From NCBI RefSeq assembly GCF_027923585.1, contig NZ_BRPL01000002.1:992001-1056000 (forward strand): a DNA stretch of 64,000 bases, written 5' to 3'. The DNA is from Philodulcilactobacillus myokonensis. GTDB taxonomy: Bacteria; Bacillota; Bacilli; Lactobacillales; Lactobacillaceae. Positions 1 to 8,241 of the stretch are shown one piece after another. Position numbers and translations under genes: made by a program. Under the pieces are notes generated by a model. It saw only the letters and a program-made list of their open reading frames with translations. It did no database searches and was not told where the DNA came from. Position 1 is the first letter of the stretch. Every line of letters starts with the position of its first letter.

Positions 1-268
1 TTTGGAAATAACCCTCATAAATGGTTAAACCAATCCCAATCAGCATCCAAACTATAACAATGTATGGCATAATTGAATAACCATGGACATTCAATGTTAA
101 TCTATAAATAAAATATAATAAAAATGGTGGAAGAAGATCCATTAAACGAATTGAATAAATAAATTTTGACTTTTTAGAAATTATTTTTTTTAGAATTGAT
201 AATATAATAATTATTATAATTTGAATACAGACTGCTAATAATAAGTTAAAGAAATGAAACAATTTCAT
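1..268 (-). CDS. DUF3397-like membrane protein (partial, 3' end off left edge)
   Basis: The first 89 codons of a very hydrophobic protein are visible, starting at an ATG (complement of 266-268) and reading off the left edge. At least three membrane segments can be seen, beginning about 5 residues after the start. The motif around 'RLMDLLPPFLLY' and the overall pattern recall the DUF3397 family, which in lactobacilli usually sits just before mraZ at the head of the division and cell-wall cluster. That neighbour would lie outside the window. The function of the family is unknown. The family call is by eye only. Confidence 0.6.
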   Translation of the reverse strand, partial: MKLFHFFNLLLAVCIQIIIIIILSILKKIISKKSKFIYSIRLMDLLPPFLLYFIYRLTLNVHGYSIMPYIVIVWMLIGIGLTIYEGYFQ

Positions 269-350
269 GACCTACTTTCTTTTAAAAATTTACTATGTAA
301 TAATATAATAGTTGTTAAATACATATAATTAAGTTTAAGGTGGTGATACT

Positions 351-461
351 TTGAAAAAGAAAAAGAGCACCTTTCAAAAAATAACGTACTTTTTCATTTG
401 GATGATGGTTATTTTAAGTATTTTATCAGTTGTCTTAGGGGCTGCTGCAGCATTCCAATAA
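351..461 (+). CDS. small DUF4044-type membrane peptide, 36 aa
   Basis: A TTG start follows a strong ribosome binding site (AAGGTGGTGA, about 7 bases upstream). The product has a lysine-rich N-terminus (MKKKKSTFQK) and one membrane helix ending in GAAAAFQ. This matches the short DUF4044 proteins that accompany DUF3397 in lactobacilli. Function is unknown. It is transcribed away from the DUF3397-like gene and ends at the hairpin at 486-522. A TTG start and 36 codons put it below most gene-caller thresholds, but the binding site and composition argue that it is real. Confidence 0.65.
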   Translation: MKKKKSTFQKITYFFIWMMVILSILSVVLGAAAAFQ

Positions 462-485
462 AACAAAATCAGTTCATCTTTAAAT

Positions 486-522
486 AAAAAATCCTATTAT
501 CATTATGATAATAGGATTTTTT
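486..522. terminator. bidirectional terminator
   Basis: A near-perfect inverted repeat (AAAAAATCCTATTAT and its complement) has A/T runs on both flanks. It separates the converging small peptide gene and trmL, so it probably serves both strands. Confidence 0.85.
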
Positions 523-524
523 AT

Positions 525-1049
525 TTAAAATTTATCCTTTAATTTATCATGAGGATAACGATGAACACGCTCCAAATCATTAAAATTTTGCTGACGCAAG
601 ACTTCAAAAATAACGATTGCACACGAATTAGATAGGTTCAGAGCTCTAATATGTGTATCATCTTGTGGAATTCGAATTGCCTTTTCTTGATTCTTTCTCA
701 TAAATGGTTCTGGCAATCCAGTTGTTTCCTTTCCAAACATGAAGTAATAGTCGCCATCGATATGATTACTATAATTATTTTCAGTGTAATCTTTTTCAGC
801 AAATTTAGATACTAAAAATAGTTTAGATTTTGGCTTCATCGATTTCATAAAAGCAGGTAAATTATCATGATAGTGAATATTAACTTTATTCCAATAATCT
901 AATCCGGCTCTTTTTAAATGCTTATCATCGACTGAAAAACCAAGTGGTTTAATTAAATCTAAAACAGTATCCGTTCCAGCACATGTTCTTGCTATGTTAC
1001 CAGTGTTTGATGGCATTAATGGTTCAAATAATACAATGTGATTGGTCAA
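525..1049 (-). CDS. trmL: tRNA (cytidine(34)-2'-O)-methyltransferase TrmL
   Basis: A 174-aa SPOUT-class methylase that transfers a methyl group from SAM to the ribose of the wobble base of tRNA-Leu species. Diagnostic stretches are the N-terminal FEPLMPSNTGNIARTC, the central FGKETTGLPEPF and the C-terminal LNLSNSCAIVIFEVLRQ, which form the knotted cofactor site. Length is normal for the family. The start is a TTG preceded by a GAGAGG binding site. It lies 23 bp after the pseudouridine synthase gene and closes the relQ-nadK-rluA-trmL run, so transfer-RNA and ribosomal RNA modification genes are grouped here. Confidence 0.93.
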   Translation of the reverse strand: MTNHIVLFEPLMPSNTGNIARTCAGTDTVLDLIKPLGFSVDDKHLKRAGLDYWNKVNIHYHDNLPAFMKSMKPKSKLFLVSKFAEKDYTENNYSNHIDGDYYFMFGKETTGLPEPFMRKNQEKAIRIPQDDTHIRALNLSNSCAIVIFEVLRQQNFNDLERVHRYPHDKLKDKF

Positions 1050-1072
1050 CTAAAAAATTCCTCTCTTAAATA

Positions 1073-1957
1073 TTAAATTTTATTAATTAAGCATTGAATA
1101 TCAAATGGTAAATTAGAATGACATTGAATAAATTGATTTGTAAGCGGATCATTAAATTTAACTTCAAAACAATGTAGTCCCTGACGTCTTAAATGTTTAT
1201 CACTAGGATTATACAACCAATCACCAACTAATGGATGACCAATTGCGCTTAGGTGCACTCTAATTTGATGAGTTCTACCCGTGTGTAAACAAACTTTAAT
1301 GACTGCCATTGATAAATTTTGTCTTAGTACCCAAAATTCAGTTTTTGAAAATTTTCCGTTTGAATCAATTTTCCGCTTAATATATGAATTTTGATCCCTT
1401 TCAATGGGTAAATCAATTTCATAATGATTGCTACTAAAATGACCACATACGACCGCAATATAATATTTCTTTAATTGGTGATGTTTTAATTCATAATCTA
1501 AAATTGAATGAGCATAGTGATGTTTAGCAAATATTACAATTCCACTTGTATCACCATCTAGTCTGGTCACAATATGGGTTTTACAACTTAAATGATGATC
1601 AATTAAGTACCCCTTAACCCGATTAATCAACGAATCATTATCATCCTGAGCAGATGGCATTGAATGCAAATAAGGTGGCTTATTGACAACTAAAAAATTA
1701 TTATTTTCAAAAATAACGTTAATTGATTGATGTGAAGCAATTAAATTACGATTAGGATTTTCTTTTGGTAAATAAACACTAATCAAATCATTATGATGAA
1801 TAAAATATGAGGGAAACTGTGGTTCACGATTTACCATTAGCCTACCTCCATGAAATTTAATTTGTTTCAATAGTGATTTGCTTATTAATTTTGAAAACAA
1901 AAAATTCCTTAGTCGCTTTTGATCGTATCCTTTGTATCTAAAAGAAAATTTGATCAT
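1073..1957 (-). CDS. RluA-family pseudouridine synthase
   Basis: A 294-aa enzyme of the RluA/RluD group that isomerises uridine to pseudouridine in rRNA or tRNA. The catalytic aspartate is D134 in the motif TRLDGDTSG. Further family blocks are VNKPPYLHSMPS (about residues 92-102) and GRTHQIRVHLSAIGHPLVGD. The ATG start overlaps the nadK stop codon by four bases (ATGA), which indicates translational coupling. The order relQ-nadK-rluA matches yjbM-yjbN-yjbO of Bacillus, so it is the YjbO-type paralogue. The exact target nucleotide cannot be read from sequence. Confidence 0.9.
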   Translation of the reverse strand: MIKFSFRYKGYDQKRLRNFLFSKLISKSLLKQIKFHGGRLMVNREPQFPSYFIHHNDLISVYLPKENPNRNLIASHQSINVIFENNNFLVVNKPPYLHSMPSAQDDNDSLINRVKGYLIDHHLSCKTHIVTRLDGDTSGIVIFAKHHYAHSILDYELKHHQLKKYYIAVVCGHFSSNHYEIDLPIERDQNSYIKRKIDSNGKFSKTEFWVLRQNLSMAVIKVCLHTGRTHQIRVHLSAIGHPLVGDWLYNPSDKHLRRQGLHCFEVKFNDPLTNQFIQCHSNLPFDIQCLINKI

Positions 1958-2760
1958 TTTTTATTCACACCAATGAATGAATTACTGACCCGATTCCAAA
2001 AATGAGAATGACGATATTTAGCAAAATAAATACGGTGTTTAGATATTTGATAGGAAATTGAACGAATTGGTCGATCTTTAATTAAAAGCTGGTCACAAGT
2101 CAAAATATTATGATAAATGTCATCAGGAATTAATGTTACCCATTCTTCCGGTGGAATAATAATCGGTGATCCCATTGTTCTGAAAACACGATTATTAATT
2201 GAAGCAATTTCAGAAATTTGCATTGCATTCAAGCGTGGATCAATAATTGCACCACCAACAGCTTTGTTATAGGCAGTCGAACCGGTTGGTGTCGATATAC
2301 AGAGTCCATCCCCTCTAAATTTTTCAAAGAAAACGTCTTTAATATAAACATCGGTTACCATCGTTGTACTAACTCGTTTTAATGCCGATTCATTTAAAGC
2401 TAAAATTTGATCCGAACTACCACCATCAGCATAATGAATTTTGATTTTTAATAATGGATAACTAACACTTTGTCGATTATCCATTTCTAAACTTTTAATT
2501 AACTGATCAACTTCATAGTCACGCCAATCAGTATAAAATCCTAAGTGACCAGTATGAATGCCAACAAAACGAATATGATCGATTGCATCATTAAAATGAT
2601 GAAAAGCAGATAATAATGTTCCATCCCCGCCAACTGAAATGACAATTTCAGGATTTAATCCATCAAAAGTTAATTTTTTTGATGCATCGATTTTTTTACG
2701 CAATTGAACGGTAACGTCACTAGAAGCGCCAACCATGTTACTAAAAATTGCTACTCTCAT
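1954..2760 (-). CDS. nadK: NAD kinase
   Basis: A 268-aa cytosolic NAD kinase that makes NADP from NAD and ATP or polyphosphate. The GGDGTLL phosphate-binding motif is at residues 44-50. The downstream NE-ALKR and PTGSTAYNKAVGGAII motifs that build the NAD pocket are intact. Length is typical of Gram-positive PpnK enzymes. The start ATG lies 12 bp after the relQ stop and the stop overlaps the next gene by four bases, so it is the middle gene of a tight operon. Confidence 0.95.
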   Translation of the reverse strand: MRVAIFSNMVGASSDVTVQLRKKIDASKKLTFDGLNPEIVISVGGDGTLLSAFHHFNDAIDHIRFVGIHTGHLGFYTDWRDYEVDQLIKSLEMDNRQSVSYPLLKIKIHYADGGSSDQILALNESALKRVSTTMVTDVYIKDVFFEKFRGDGLCISTPTGSTAYNKAVGGAIIDPRLNAMQISEIASINNRVFRTMGSPIIIPPEEWVTLIPDDIYHNILTCDQLLIKDRPIRSISYQISKHRIYFAKYRHSHFWNRVSNSFIGVNKK

Positions 2761-2772
2761 CTTATCATCTTC

Positions 2773-3396
2773 CTAATTATCAATTGATTTATTTTGCGGC
2801 TGTTTTGTCTGACGCAGTTTAGCTCTAATGTTAGACATATTTTGGTCTAATTGATATGCTAAATCAGCAGATTTTTGAAGTTTCTTTTCTAGATAATCAG
2901 GAAATATACCATCATATTTATAATGCAATGAATGTTCAACCGTTGCCCAGAAATTCATTGCTAAAGTTCTAATTTGAATTTCAACTAAAATCTTTTTTTG
3001 TCCAGTAATCATTGGAACGGAATAATGAAAAATCATGTGATAGGAACGGTATCCACTAGTTTTATTATTTTTAACATAATCACGTTCTTCAACTGCTTCT
3101 AAATCATCACGTTTTCTTAGAATATTAACAACTTTATAAATGTCTTCGATAAATGGACATATAATTCTTAATCCAGCAATATCTTCCATATCTTGTGAAA
3201 GACGATCATCTGAAATATAACGCCGTTTCATTTTTTCTTTAATGCTTGGAATAGTTTTTACCCTACCAATTACAAATTCAATTGGTGATTGTTGTTGTAA
3301 ATTTAAATATTGGGATCTAATTCCCCTTAATTTGATTTTTAACTCGTTAACTGCTTGCTGATACGGTTGTAAAAAAGATTTCCAGTTTCGTTCCAT
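2773..3396 (-). CDS. relQ: small alarmone synthetase RelQ (GTP pyrophosphokinase)
   Basis: A 207-aa single-domain (p)ppGpp synthetase (SAS1/RelQ, YjbM type) that moves pyrophosphate from ATP to GDP or GTP. It lacks the hydrolase and regulatory domains of long Rel. Seen are the substrate motif around VKTIPSIKEKMKRR, the metal-binding block DIAGLRIICPF, the YRSYHMIFHY block and EIQIRTLAMNFWATVEHSLHYK-type helix. The start ATG follows AGGAGATGATATGA. It heads the operon relQ-nadK-rluA-trmL and is divergent from the yjbH gene, the same arrangement as in Bacillus. Confidence 0.93.
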   Translation of the reverse strand: MERNWKSFLQPYQQAVNELKIKLRGIRSQYLNLQQQSPIEFVIGRVKTIPSIKEKMKRRYISDDRLSQDMEDIAGLRIICPFIEDIYKVVNILRKRDDLEAVEERDYVKNNKTSGYRSYHMIFHYSVPMITGQKKILVEIQIRTLAMNFWATVEHSLHYKYDGIFPDYLEKKLQKSADLAYQLDQNMSNIRAKLRQTKQPQNKSIDN

Positions 3397-3507
3397 TCAT
3401 ATCATCTCCTAAAAACAACACTCTCGTATTATAACCTATTCGGATATTAAAGAAAAAGAATATTACAACATTTTTAATAAAAATGCAAATTAACATAAGC
3501 AAAATAA

Positions 3508-3535
3508 TTGTATTTTAAGTCGGATTTGGTATTCT
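3508..3535 (+). promoter_or_regulatory. candidate promoter of yjbH/spxH
   Basis: TTGTAT and TATTCT are separated by 16 bases, about 60 bases ahead of the gene start. The boxes are imperfect, so this is a moderate call. Confidence 0.4.
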
Positions 3536-3594
3536 ATATTTAAGTTATAAGACGTTTAGACACTTTATGGTTAATTAAAACAGGGGGAAGCATT

Positions 3595-4209
3595 TTGCTT
3601 GAAGCATATTTATTTGTTAATCCATTATGCCAGCAATGCATTCAATCTGAAAAAACCGTTTTAAAATTGGCAGATACATTACAATGTAAATTTTCATTTC
3701 GATTCGTACCAATGTTAAATGTTAGCATTATTCATGAAAATATTAAGGAATTAGAAAATCAAATGGATTTAGATATCTCGGTTAATCAAAGCTATAAAAT
3801 TCATTACGATTTGGTTTTAGACTATAAAGCTGCTTCATTTCAAGGCAAAAAATGCGGTCGTAATTTTCTAATGACATTGCAGGACAGTATTTTAAATCAA
3901 AACCGACCTTATAGTGATAGATTAGTACTATCAATTGCTAAAAAATCAAAATTAGATTTAAAAATGTTCAAGGATGATCGACAGTCATCATTAGCAAAAA
4001 ACGCTTTTAAATATGATCAGGAACTAACAAATGAAATGAAAATTCAAAAGCCTTCTTCAGCGGTTATTTTTAATTGTGATTCATCAGATTGTGGCATTTT
4101 GATTGACGAAATCAATTATCAATATTTATTAAGTGTGTGTTCGAAGAATGGTAAACATTCGTTTTATAAGCACCCAGAAGATTTTAGAAGAAATTTTCAT
4201 TGTATTTAA
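3595..4209 (+). CDS. spxH: YjbH/SpxH-type ClpXP adaptor (DsbA/thioredoxin-fold)
   Basis: A 204-aa protein of the DsbA-like YjbH family, which in Bacillus and Staphylococcus delivers the redox regulator Spx to ClpXP for degradation. The N-terminus AYLFVNPLCQQCIQSEK carries the CxxC pair at the first helix of a thioredoxin fold. The TTG start is preceded by AGGGGGAAGC. It is divergent from relQ and faces coiA across a shared terminator, the classical yjbH neighbourhood. Sequence identity to the Bacillus protein looks low, so the adaptor role is inferred from family and context. Confidence 0.8.
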   Translation: MLEAYLFVNPLCQQCIQSEKTVLKLADTLQCKFSFRFVPMLNVSIIHENIKELENQMDLDISVNQSYKIHYDLVLDYKAASFQGKKCGRNFLMTLQDSILNQNRPYSDRLVLSIAKKSKLDLKMFKDDRQSSLAKNAFKYDQELTNEMKIQKPSSAVIFNCDSSDCGILIDEINYQYLLSVCSKNGKHSFYKHPEDFRRNFHCI

Positions 4210-4225
4210 ATTATTTTTAAGTCAA

Positions 4226-4264
4226 ATAAAAAATCACTTCTTTTAATTGAAGTGATTTTTTATT
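4226..4264. terminator. bidirectional terminator between yjbH and coiA
   Basis: The stem AAAAATCACTTC / GAAGTGATTTTT has A and T runs on both sides. Its left half lies beyond coiA and its right half overlaps the last codons of coiA, so gene end and terminator share sequence. Confidence 0.85.
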
Positions 4265-5331
4265 TGGCTTGTTTTATCAAAATAGTCTAAATACCATTTA
4301 AATTCCTTTAATTGAAATAATCGGTAATGTTTGATCTTAATATAATGAAAACAAATTAATAATTTTATAAAATGAATAAATATTGATTTATACATTATTT
4401 CAACATTTTTAATCATAATCCAATCATTTTTTGCATCCAATTTTTCAAATGTTTTTTGATAAAGTTCCTTTAATGGTATACCTGAATCTAAATTTAAAAT
4501 AATTAAAATATGCCATTTTAAAATTTGATGCCCTAAAATTGGCATTTCAGCCAATGGATAATGGCAAATAAAAGGACAAGTTACCATTGAATGACCGTTT
4601 TGATAACAAATCATTTGAAATTGTATCGTCTTTAAATCATGGTGCATTAATTTTATTTGAATTTGTTTAATTTGTTTTAATATATCTGAAGGATGGCAGT
4701 GAGGACTTTTTATGTGATTACTATTCCAAAATAATTTAAATTGCTTGTAATTATATAAGATTATTTTTCTAAAATTAAATTTACCACTTTGTTCAGTAAT
4801 TTGATAGTGAATTTCTAAACCACACCGGGTAGTTGACCAATACATAATGTAAAATCCAAAATTTTTGGAATATTTTATAAACTGAATCATTTGTTTTAAT
4901 GATAAATGACGGTTTAAATATGGTGACCCTAGAATCCAAAATGACGTCATCCCTAATTGATGATAACCAGATATCCTTTGTTTTAAACGTTGGCTAGAAA
5001 TTGGGCTACATTGAAATTCAAATGCTATCTTTGAGCACAAAATATCAGGTCGTTGACGAATCGTTGGTAAATAAGATTCTAATTTAATATTTTTTAAACC
5101 TCCGTTGATCAAGAAATCGTGAATTTGTTGTTTACCCAATAAATGTTCATTTGTTTCCCCTTCACTAAAAGAATGGCAGCAATTATTTTGATCATGCGCA
5201 AAATGAGCCATTTTTTTAGATCCTTTTTTCAAAATAACTTTATTTTGACATGATGGACAAAAATATAAATTTTTCTTATGAGCAAATTCAGCATTGATTA
5301 AGTTATGATTTCGATCAACTGCAATCAGCAA
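4243..5331 (-). CDS. coiA: competence protein CoiA
   Basis: A 362-aa CoiA family protein, a nuclease-like factor needed in competent streptococci and bacilli to process or recombine incoming DNA. The N-terminal part has a zinc-ribbon pair (CPSCQNKV, about residues 25-32) and the AHFAHD motif. The central PD-(D/E)XK-like core is RPDILCSKIAFEFQCSPIS, with the acidic and glutamine residues intact. The long C-terminal half is poorly conserved, as usual. The last codons overlap the terminator hairpin. It sits beside mecA, which controls competence turnover in Bacillus, and beside yjbH. Confidence 0.9.
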   Translation of the reverse strand: MLIAVDRNHNLINAEFAHKKNLYFCPSCQNKVILKKGSKKMAHFAHDQNNCCHSFSEGETNEHLLGKQQIHDFLINGGLKNIKLESYLPTIRQRPDILCSKIAFEFQCSPISSQRLKQRISGYHQLGMTSFWILGSPYLNRHLSLKQMIQFIKYSKNFGFYIMYWSTTRCGLEIHYQITEQSGKFNFRKIILYNYKQFKLFWNSNHIKSPHCHPSDILKQIKQIQIKLMHHDLKTIQFQMICYQNGHSMVTCPFICHYPLAEMPILGHQILKWHILIILNLDSGIPLKELYQKTFEKLDAKNDWIMIKNVEIMYKSIFIHFIKLLICFHYIKIKHYRLFQLKEFKWYLDYFDKTSQIKNHFN

Positions 5332-5356
5332 TTCTAATCACCCTAAAATAATTACG

Positions 5357-5393
5357 AAAAAAAGGCAGATGAGATTTAATTCATCCGCCTTTG
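5357..5393 (-). terminator. terminator in the coiA-mecA gap
   Basis: On the minus strand the stem AAAGGCGGATGA / TCATCTGCCTTT is followed by a T run. It lies just downstream of mecA and would end its transcript before coiA. Confidence 0.8.
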
Positions 5394-5402
5394 TTATTAT
5401 TT

Positions 5403-6068
5403 TTATCTAAAATAGTACCTAGTAAGCTCTAAAGCACTTGTATCCATGATTCGTTTACCATATTCTAATAGAATATCAGAGGTAACATTGGTATGATCAC
5501 CATATTCATATGCAAATGCTAATTTATCTTTAATATCATCACTAGAAGTTCCATCAACATTAAGAAAGAAAGTTAAGTGCAAATAATATTTACCCTTGTA
5601 TTTATAAAGATCAGAAGTTCCATTATTAATTTTCAATACTTTTGAAATGGATATAAAATCTTCAAAATGATCCAATTTAATTACGTATTGTTGGGTAGAT
5701 GAATCATAATGATCAGAAGTTCCTTCTGAATCCCAATGATGATTATCTAAATCAATATTCTTATCATCATCTAAATTATTTTGATCTTGCATAAGTTCAT
5801 CCGTATTTTTAATTGCATCATGGCTGCCTTTATCACCCTTAGTGATAATTAATTCTAATCCATTTTTGTTTGGTAGAACTTGAAATACAACTGATTTATC
5901 ATCAATAAATTGATGCTTTGTATCTACTTCTTTCAAAATATCATAAAAGAAATCTTTAATTTGATCGCGTTTTCCCAATAAATCTAGTACAGTGATGCCA
6001 CGCTCACTTAGGTCGCTATTGCTTACTAATACTTTAATGGTATCGTCATTAATTCTTCTAATTTCCAT
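5403..6068 (-). CDS. mecA: adaptor protein MecA
   Basis: A 221-aa adaptor that recruits substrates to the ClpC unfoldase. The N-terminal substrate-binding domain begins MEIRRINDDTIKVLVSNSDL, followed by an acidic linker (about residues 90-125, rich in D, N and E) and a C-terminal ClpC-binding domain. I chose the ATG at 6068 because the family starts with MEIRRI and a GAAAGG binding site lies about 10 bases upstream. A longer reading frame would add 19 unrelated residues. A hairpin separates it from coiA, so it is probably monocistronic. Confidence 0.92.
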   Translation of the reverse strand: MEIRRINDDTIKVLVSNSDLSERGITVLDLLGKRDQIKDFFYDILKEVDTKHQFIDDKSVVFQVLPNKNGLELIITKGDKGSHDAIKNTDELMQDQNNLDDDKNIDLDNHHWDSEGTSDHYDSSTQQYVIKLDHFEDFISISKVLKINNGTSDLYKYKGKYYLHLTFFLNVDGTSSDDIKDKLAFAYEYGDHTNVTSDILLEYGKRIMDTSALELTRYYFR

Positions 6069-6087
6069 AAGTAAGCACACCCTTTCA

Positions 6088-6117
6088 AATATACTAATTA
6101 GTAATGTTAAATGACAA
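6088..6117 (-). promoter_or_regulatory. mecA promoter
   Basis: On the minus strand TTGTCA and TATATT are separated by 18 bases, giving a start point about 13 bases upstream of the ATG region. It lies in the gap between the hydrolase gene and mecA. Confidence 0.6.
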
Positions 6118-6128
6118 TGAATCAATTA

Positions 6129-6869
6129 TCAAATATTTACCTTTTTGTTCAATGTCGCAATTTCAACATTAACGTGACTGCCAGCACTTTCTTTAGTTTC
6201 AGAAAGTAATTGTTTTAAATTGCCAAATTGAGGCAAATGTGAAATTAATAAATGTTTGCAATTAGATCTTTTAGCTAGAAAGCCGGATTCAGTAGAGGTC
6301 ATGTGCCATTTCTGACCGGTTTTATTAGAATAGAAATTAGTATCTGTTAACAATAAATCGGCATTTTTAGCGAAATCAATTAACCCATCAAAATAATTAG
6401 TATCAGATGTAAATACCAATATTTTATGGGTAGATAATTCCTCAATTCTCATTGCAAATGCAGGAACTGGATGATGGGTCTTTTTAAATGTAATTTTAAA
6501 CGGACCTAAATGCAAAACACTAAATTCATTATATCCATATCCCTTAGTAGAATGCATCCAAGTTAATCCACCAAAATTAAGCGGATCTTCAGTATTACCA
6601 TAAATTGGTAATACCGGTTCCCTTCTATTCTTAGGATGTAATTGCCAATAGTACTGTAAAACACCCACATCAGCAGTATGATCATGATGATAATGAGATA
6701 AAATGACTGCATTTAATTTTAACGGATCTAATTGCTTTTCAAGATTTAATAAAATTCCACTACCACAATCCATTAACAAATTATAATCATGACTTTGGAT
6801 TAAATAACCGCTGGTTCCAATTCCATTGAATGGAAAACCACCATAATATCCTAATACTGTTAATTTCAA
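6129..6869 (-). CDS. MBL-fold metallo-hydrolase (YhfI-like)
   Basis: A 246-aa metallo-beta-lactamase-fold hydrolase. The metal-binding motif SHYHHDHTADVG fits HxHxDH, and further ligands appear in FTSDTN and SHLPQF. The N-terminus KLTVLGYYGGFPFNGIGTSG resembles RNase Z-like and YhfI proteins of Firmicutes. The preferred start is the TTG at 6869, directly after GGAGTGATAA. The longer frame to 6920 adds 17 residues with no homology signal. The substrate is unknown (a phosphodiester is plausible for this subgroup). It is divergent from the HmoB-like gene. Confidence 0.85.
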   Translation of the reverse strand: MKLTVLGYYGGFPFNGIGTSGYLIQSHDYNLLMDCGSGILLNLEKQLDPLKLNAVILSHYHHDHTADVGVLQYYWQLHPKNRREPVLPIYGNTEDPLNFGGLTWMHSTKGYGYNEFSVLHLGPFKITFKKTHHPVPAFAMRIEELSTHKILVFTSDTNYFDGLIDFAKNADLLLTDTNFYSNKTGQKWHMTSTESGFLAKRSNCKHLLISHLPQFGNLKQLLSETKESAGSHVNVEIATLNKKVNI

Positions 6870-6947
6870 AATTATCACTCCATTTATATTCATTATCAAT
6901 GCATTTAAGTCTAATTTCAAATATAATTAATTTAAGAGGTGAAAAGC

Positions 6948-7433
6948 ATGAAACAAATTAATATCACATTTGGTAGCAAGTATATTGTTAAACAAATCAT
7001 TAAAAAACATCCAGAAAGGAAATTATTTACTTTTTCATCAACTGGTCAAGATGATAACATTATGATAATGGATTTTTCTAATTTAAAACCAATTTTTAAA
7101 AATCCAATTAAATTTATAGTTAATGATTCAATTATTAAAAATCACTCTAAGCCCTTTATTAGTGTAACGAGTATGATTTTAAATGAGGATGATTTAAAAC
7201 AATTTGATTCACAGTTCATAAATTTACATCATCACCATTTTCAAAATGGATTTATGGGAATTTATAACTTAAGATCCGCTGATAATTCTTTTAAAGTAAC
7301 TATTTTAAATATTTGGAATTCCTATAATAATTATAAGAAATCTGAAAAAAATGATCCTTATTTAGACATTAATCGCTATGATAAAAGCAATAATTATTTT
7401 TATCAAAAAAATTATATTGCATTAAATTTATGA
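6948..7433 (+). CDS. HmoB-like dimeric alpha-beta barrel (ABM) protein, catalytic residues not seen
   Basis: A 161-aa protein whose start (INITFGSKYIVKQIIKKHPE) and C-terminal half (GFMGIYNLRSADNSFKVTIL, then IWNSYNNYKKSEKNDPYL) line up by eye with Bacillus HmoB/YhgC. HmoB is a heme-degrading monooxygenase of the antibiotic-biosynthesis-monooxygenase fold. The core tryptophan seems kept, but the asparagine and the heme-ligand histidine expected in such enzymes are not evident: serine/threonine and asparagine stand there instead. A heme activity is therefore doubtful. The ATG at 6948 has AAGAGGTGAA upstream. It ends at the terminator shared with the tRNA operon. Confidence 0.6.
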   Translation: MKQINITFGSKYIVKQIIKKHPERKLFTFSSTGQDDNIMIMDFSNLKPIFKNPIKFIVNDSIIKNHSKPFISVTSMILNEDDLKQFDSQFINLHHHHFQNGFMGIYNLRSADNSFKVTILNIWNSYNNYKKSEKNDPYLDINRYDKSNNYFYQKNYIALNL

Positions 7434-7441
7434 TAAATAAA

Positions 7442-7470
7442 AAAGTTCCGAAAAAATTTCGGAACTTTAA
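7442..7470. terminator. terminator of the rRNA-tRNA operon and the HmoB-like gene
   Basis: A perfect 12-bp stem (AAAGTTCCGAAA / TTTCGGAACTTT) with a three-base loop lies between the converging gene and the last tRNA. A and T runs flank both sides. Confidence 0.85.
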
Positions 7471-7473
7471 TTA

Positions 7474-7548
7474 CGGTCCGTGCGAGGCTCGAACCCGCGA
7501 CCTCCTGCGTGACAGGCAGGCGTCTTAAACCAACTGGACCAACGGACC
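7474..7548 (-). tRNA. tRNA-Asp(GTC), copy 2 of the array
   Basis: Complete cloverleaf with anticodon loop CTGTCAC, seven-pair acceptor GGTCCGT/ACGGACC and discriminator G. No CCA is encoded. It is nearly identical to the copy at 8082-8156 and is the last gene of the operon. Confidence 0.95.
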
Positions 7549-7553
7549 ATTAA

Positions 7554-7627
<74 letters not shown>

Positions 7628-7645
7628 ATAATGTATAATATTTAA

Positions 7646-7718
7646 TGACCCGTACGGGATTCGAACCCATGTTACTGCCGTGAAAGGGCAGTGTCTTAAA
7701 CCGCTTGACTAACGGGTC
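7646..7718 (-). tRNA. tRNA-Glu(TTC)
   Basis: Anticodon loop CTTTCAC within the stem CTGCC/GGCAG. Acceptor GACCCGT/ACGGGTC with A73. No encoded CCA. Confidence 0.95.
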
Positions 7719-7724
7719 ATATAA

Positions 7725-7812
7725 CGGAGAAGGAGGGATTCGAACCCTCGCGCCGAATAAACGACCTATACCCTTAGCAGGGGCACCTCTTCAGCCACTT
7801 GAGTACTTCTCC
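7725..7812 (-). tRNA. tRNA-Ser(GCT)
   Basis: Class II tRNA with a long variable arm. Anticodon loop CTGCTAA, acceptor GGAGAAG/CTTCTCC, discriminator G. No CCA. Confidence 0.95.
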
Positions 7813-7816
7813 ATAA

Positions 7817-7890
7817 TGGGCCTAGCTGGACTCGAACCATCGACCTCACGCTTATCAGGCGTGCGCTCTGACCAACTGAGCTATAGGCCC
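7817..7890 (-). tRNA. tRNA-Ile(GAT)
   Basis: Anticodon loop CTGATAA in the stem CACGC/GCGTG. Acceptor GGGCCTA/TAGGCCC, A73. No CCA. Confidence 0.95.
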
Positions 7891-7902
7891 ATAAAATATA
7901 AA

Positions 7903-7973
7903 AGCGGGTAACGAGAATCGGACTCGCGACAACAGCTTGGAAGGCTGTGGTTTTACCACTAAACTATACCCGC
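7903..7973 (-). tRNA. tRNA-Gly(TCC)
   Basis: Anticodon loop CTTCCAA in the stem ACAGC/GCTGT. Acceptor GCGGGTA/TACCCGC, discriminator U as usual for glycine. No CCA. Confidence 0.95.
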
Positions 7974-7993
7974 ATAAAAATATTTTTATTTAA

Positions 7994-8066
7994 TGGCTCG
8001 GGACAGAATCGAACTGCCGACACACGAAGCTTCAATCCGTTGCTCTACCAACTGAGCTACCGAGCC
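7994..8066 (-). tRNA. tRNA-Phe(GAA)
   Basis: Anticodon loop TTGAAGC, stem ACGGA/TTCGT with one G-U pair. Acceptor GGCTCGG/CCGAGCC, A73. No CCA. Confidence 0.94.
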
Positions 8067-8081
8067 ATATATTACATTAGA

Positions 8082-8156
8082 CGGTCCGTGCGAGACTCGA
8101 ACCCGCGACCTCCTGCGTGACAGGCAGGCGTCTTAAACCAACTGGACCAACGGACC
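8082..8156 (-). tRNA. tRNA-Asp(GTC), copy 1
   Basis: Same sequence as 7474-7548 except for one base in the T arm (GAGTCTCG against GAGCCTCG), where the change alters one T-stem or T-loop flank position. Confidence 0.95.
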
Positions 8157-8161
8157 ATTAA

Positions 8162-8235
<74 letters not shown>

Positions 8236-8241
8236 ATAATA

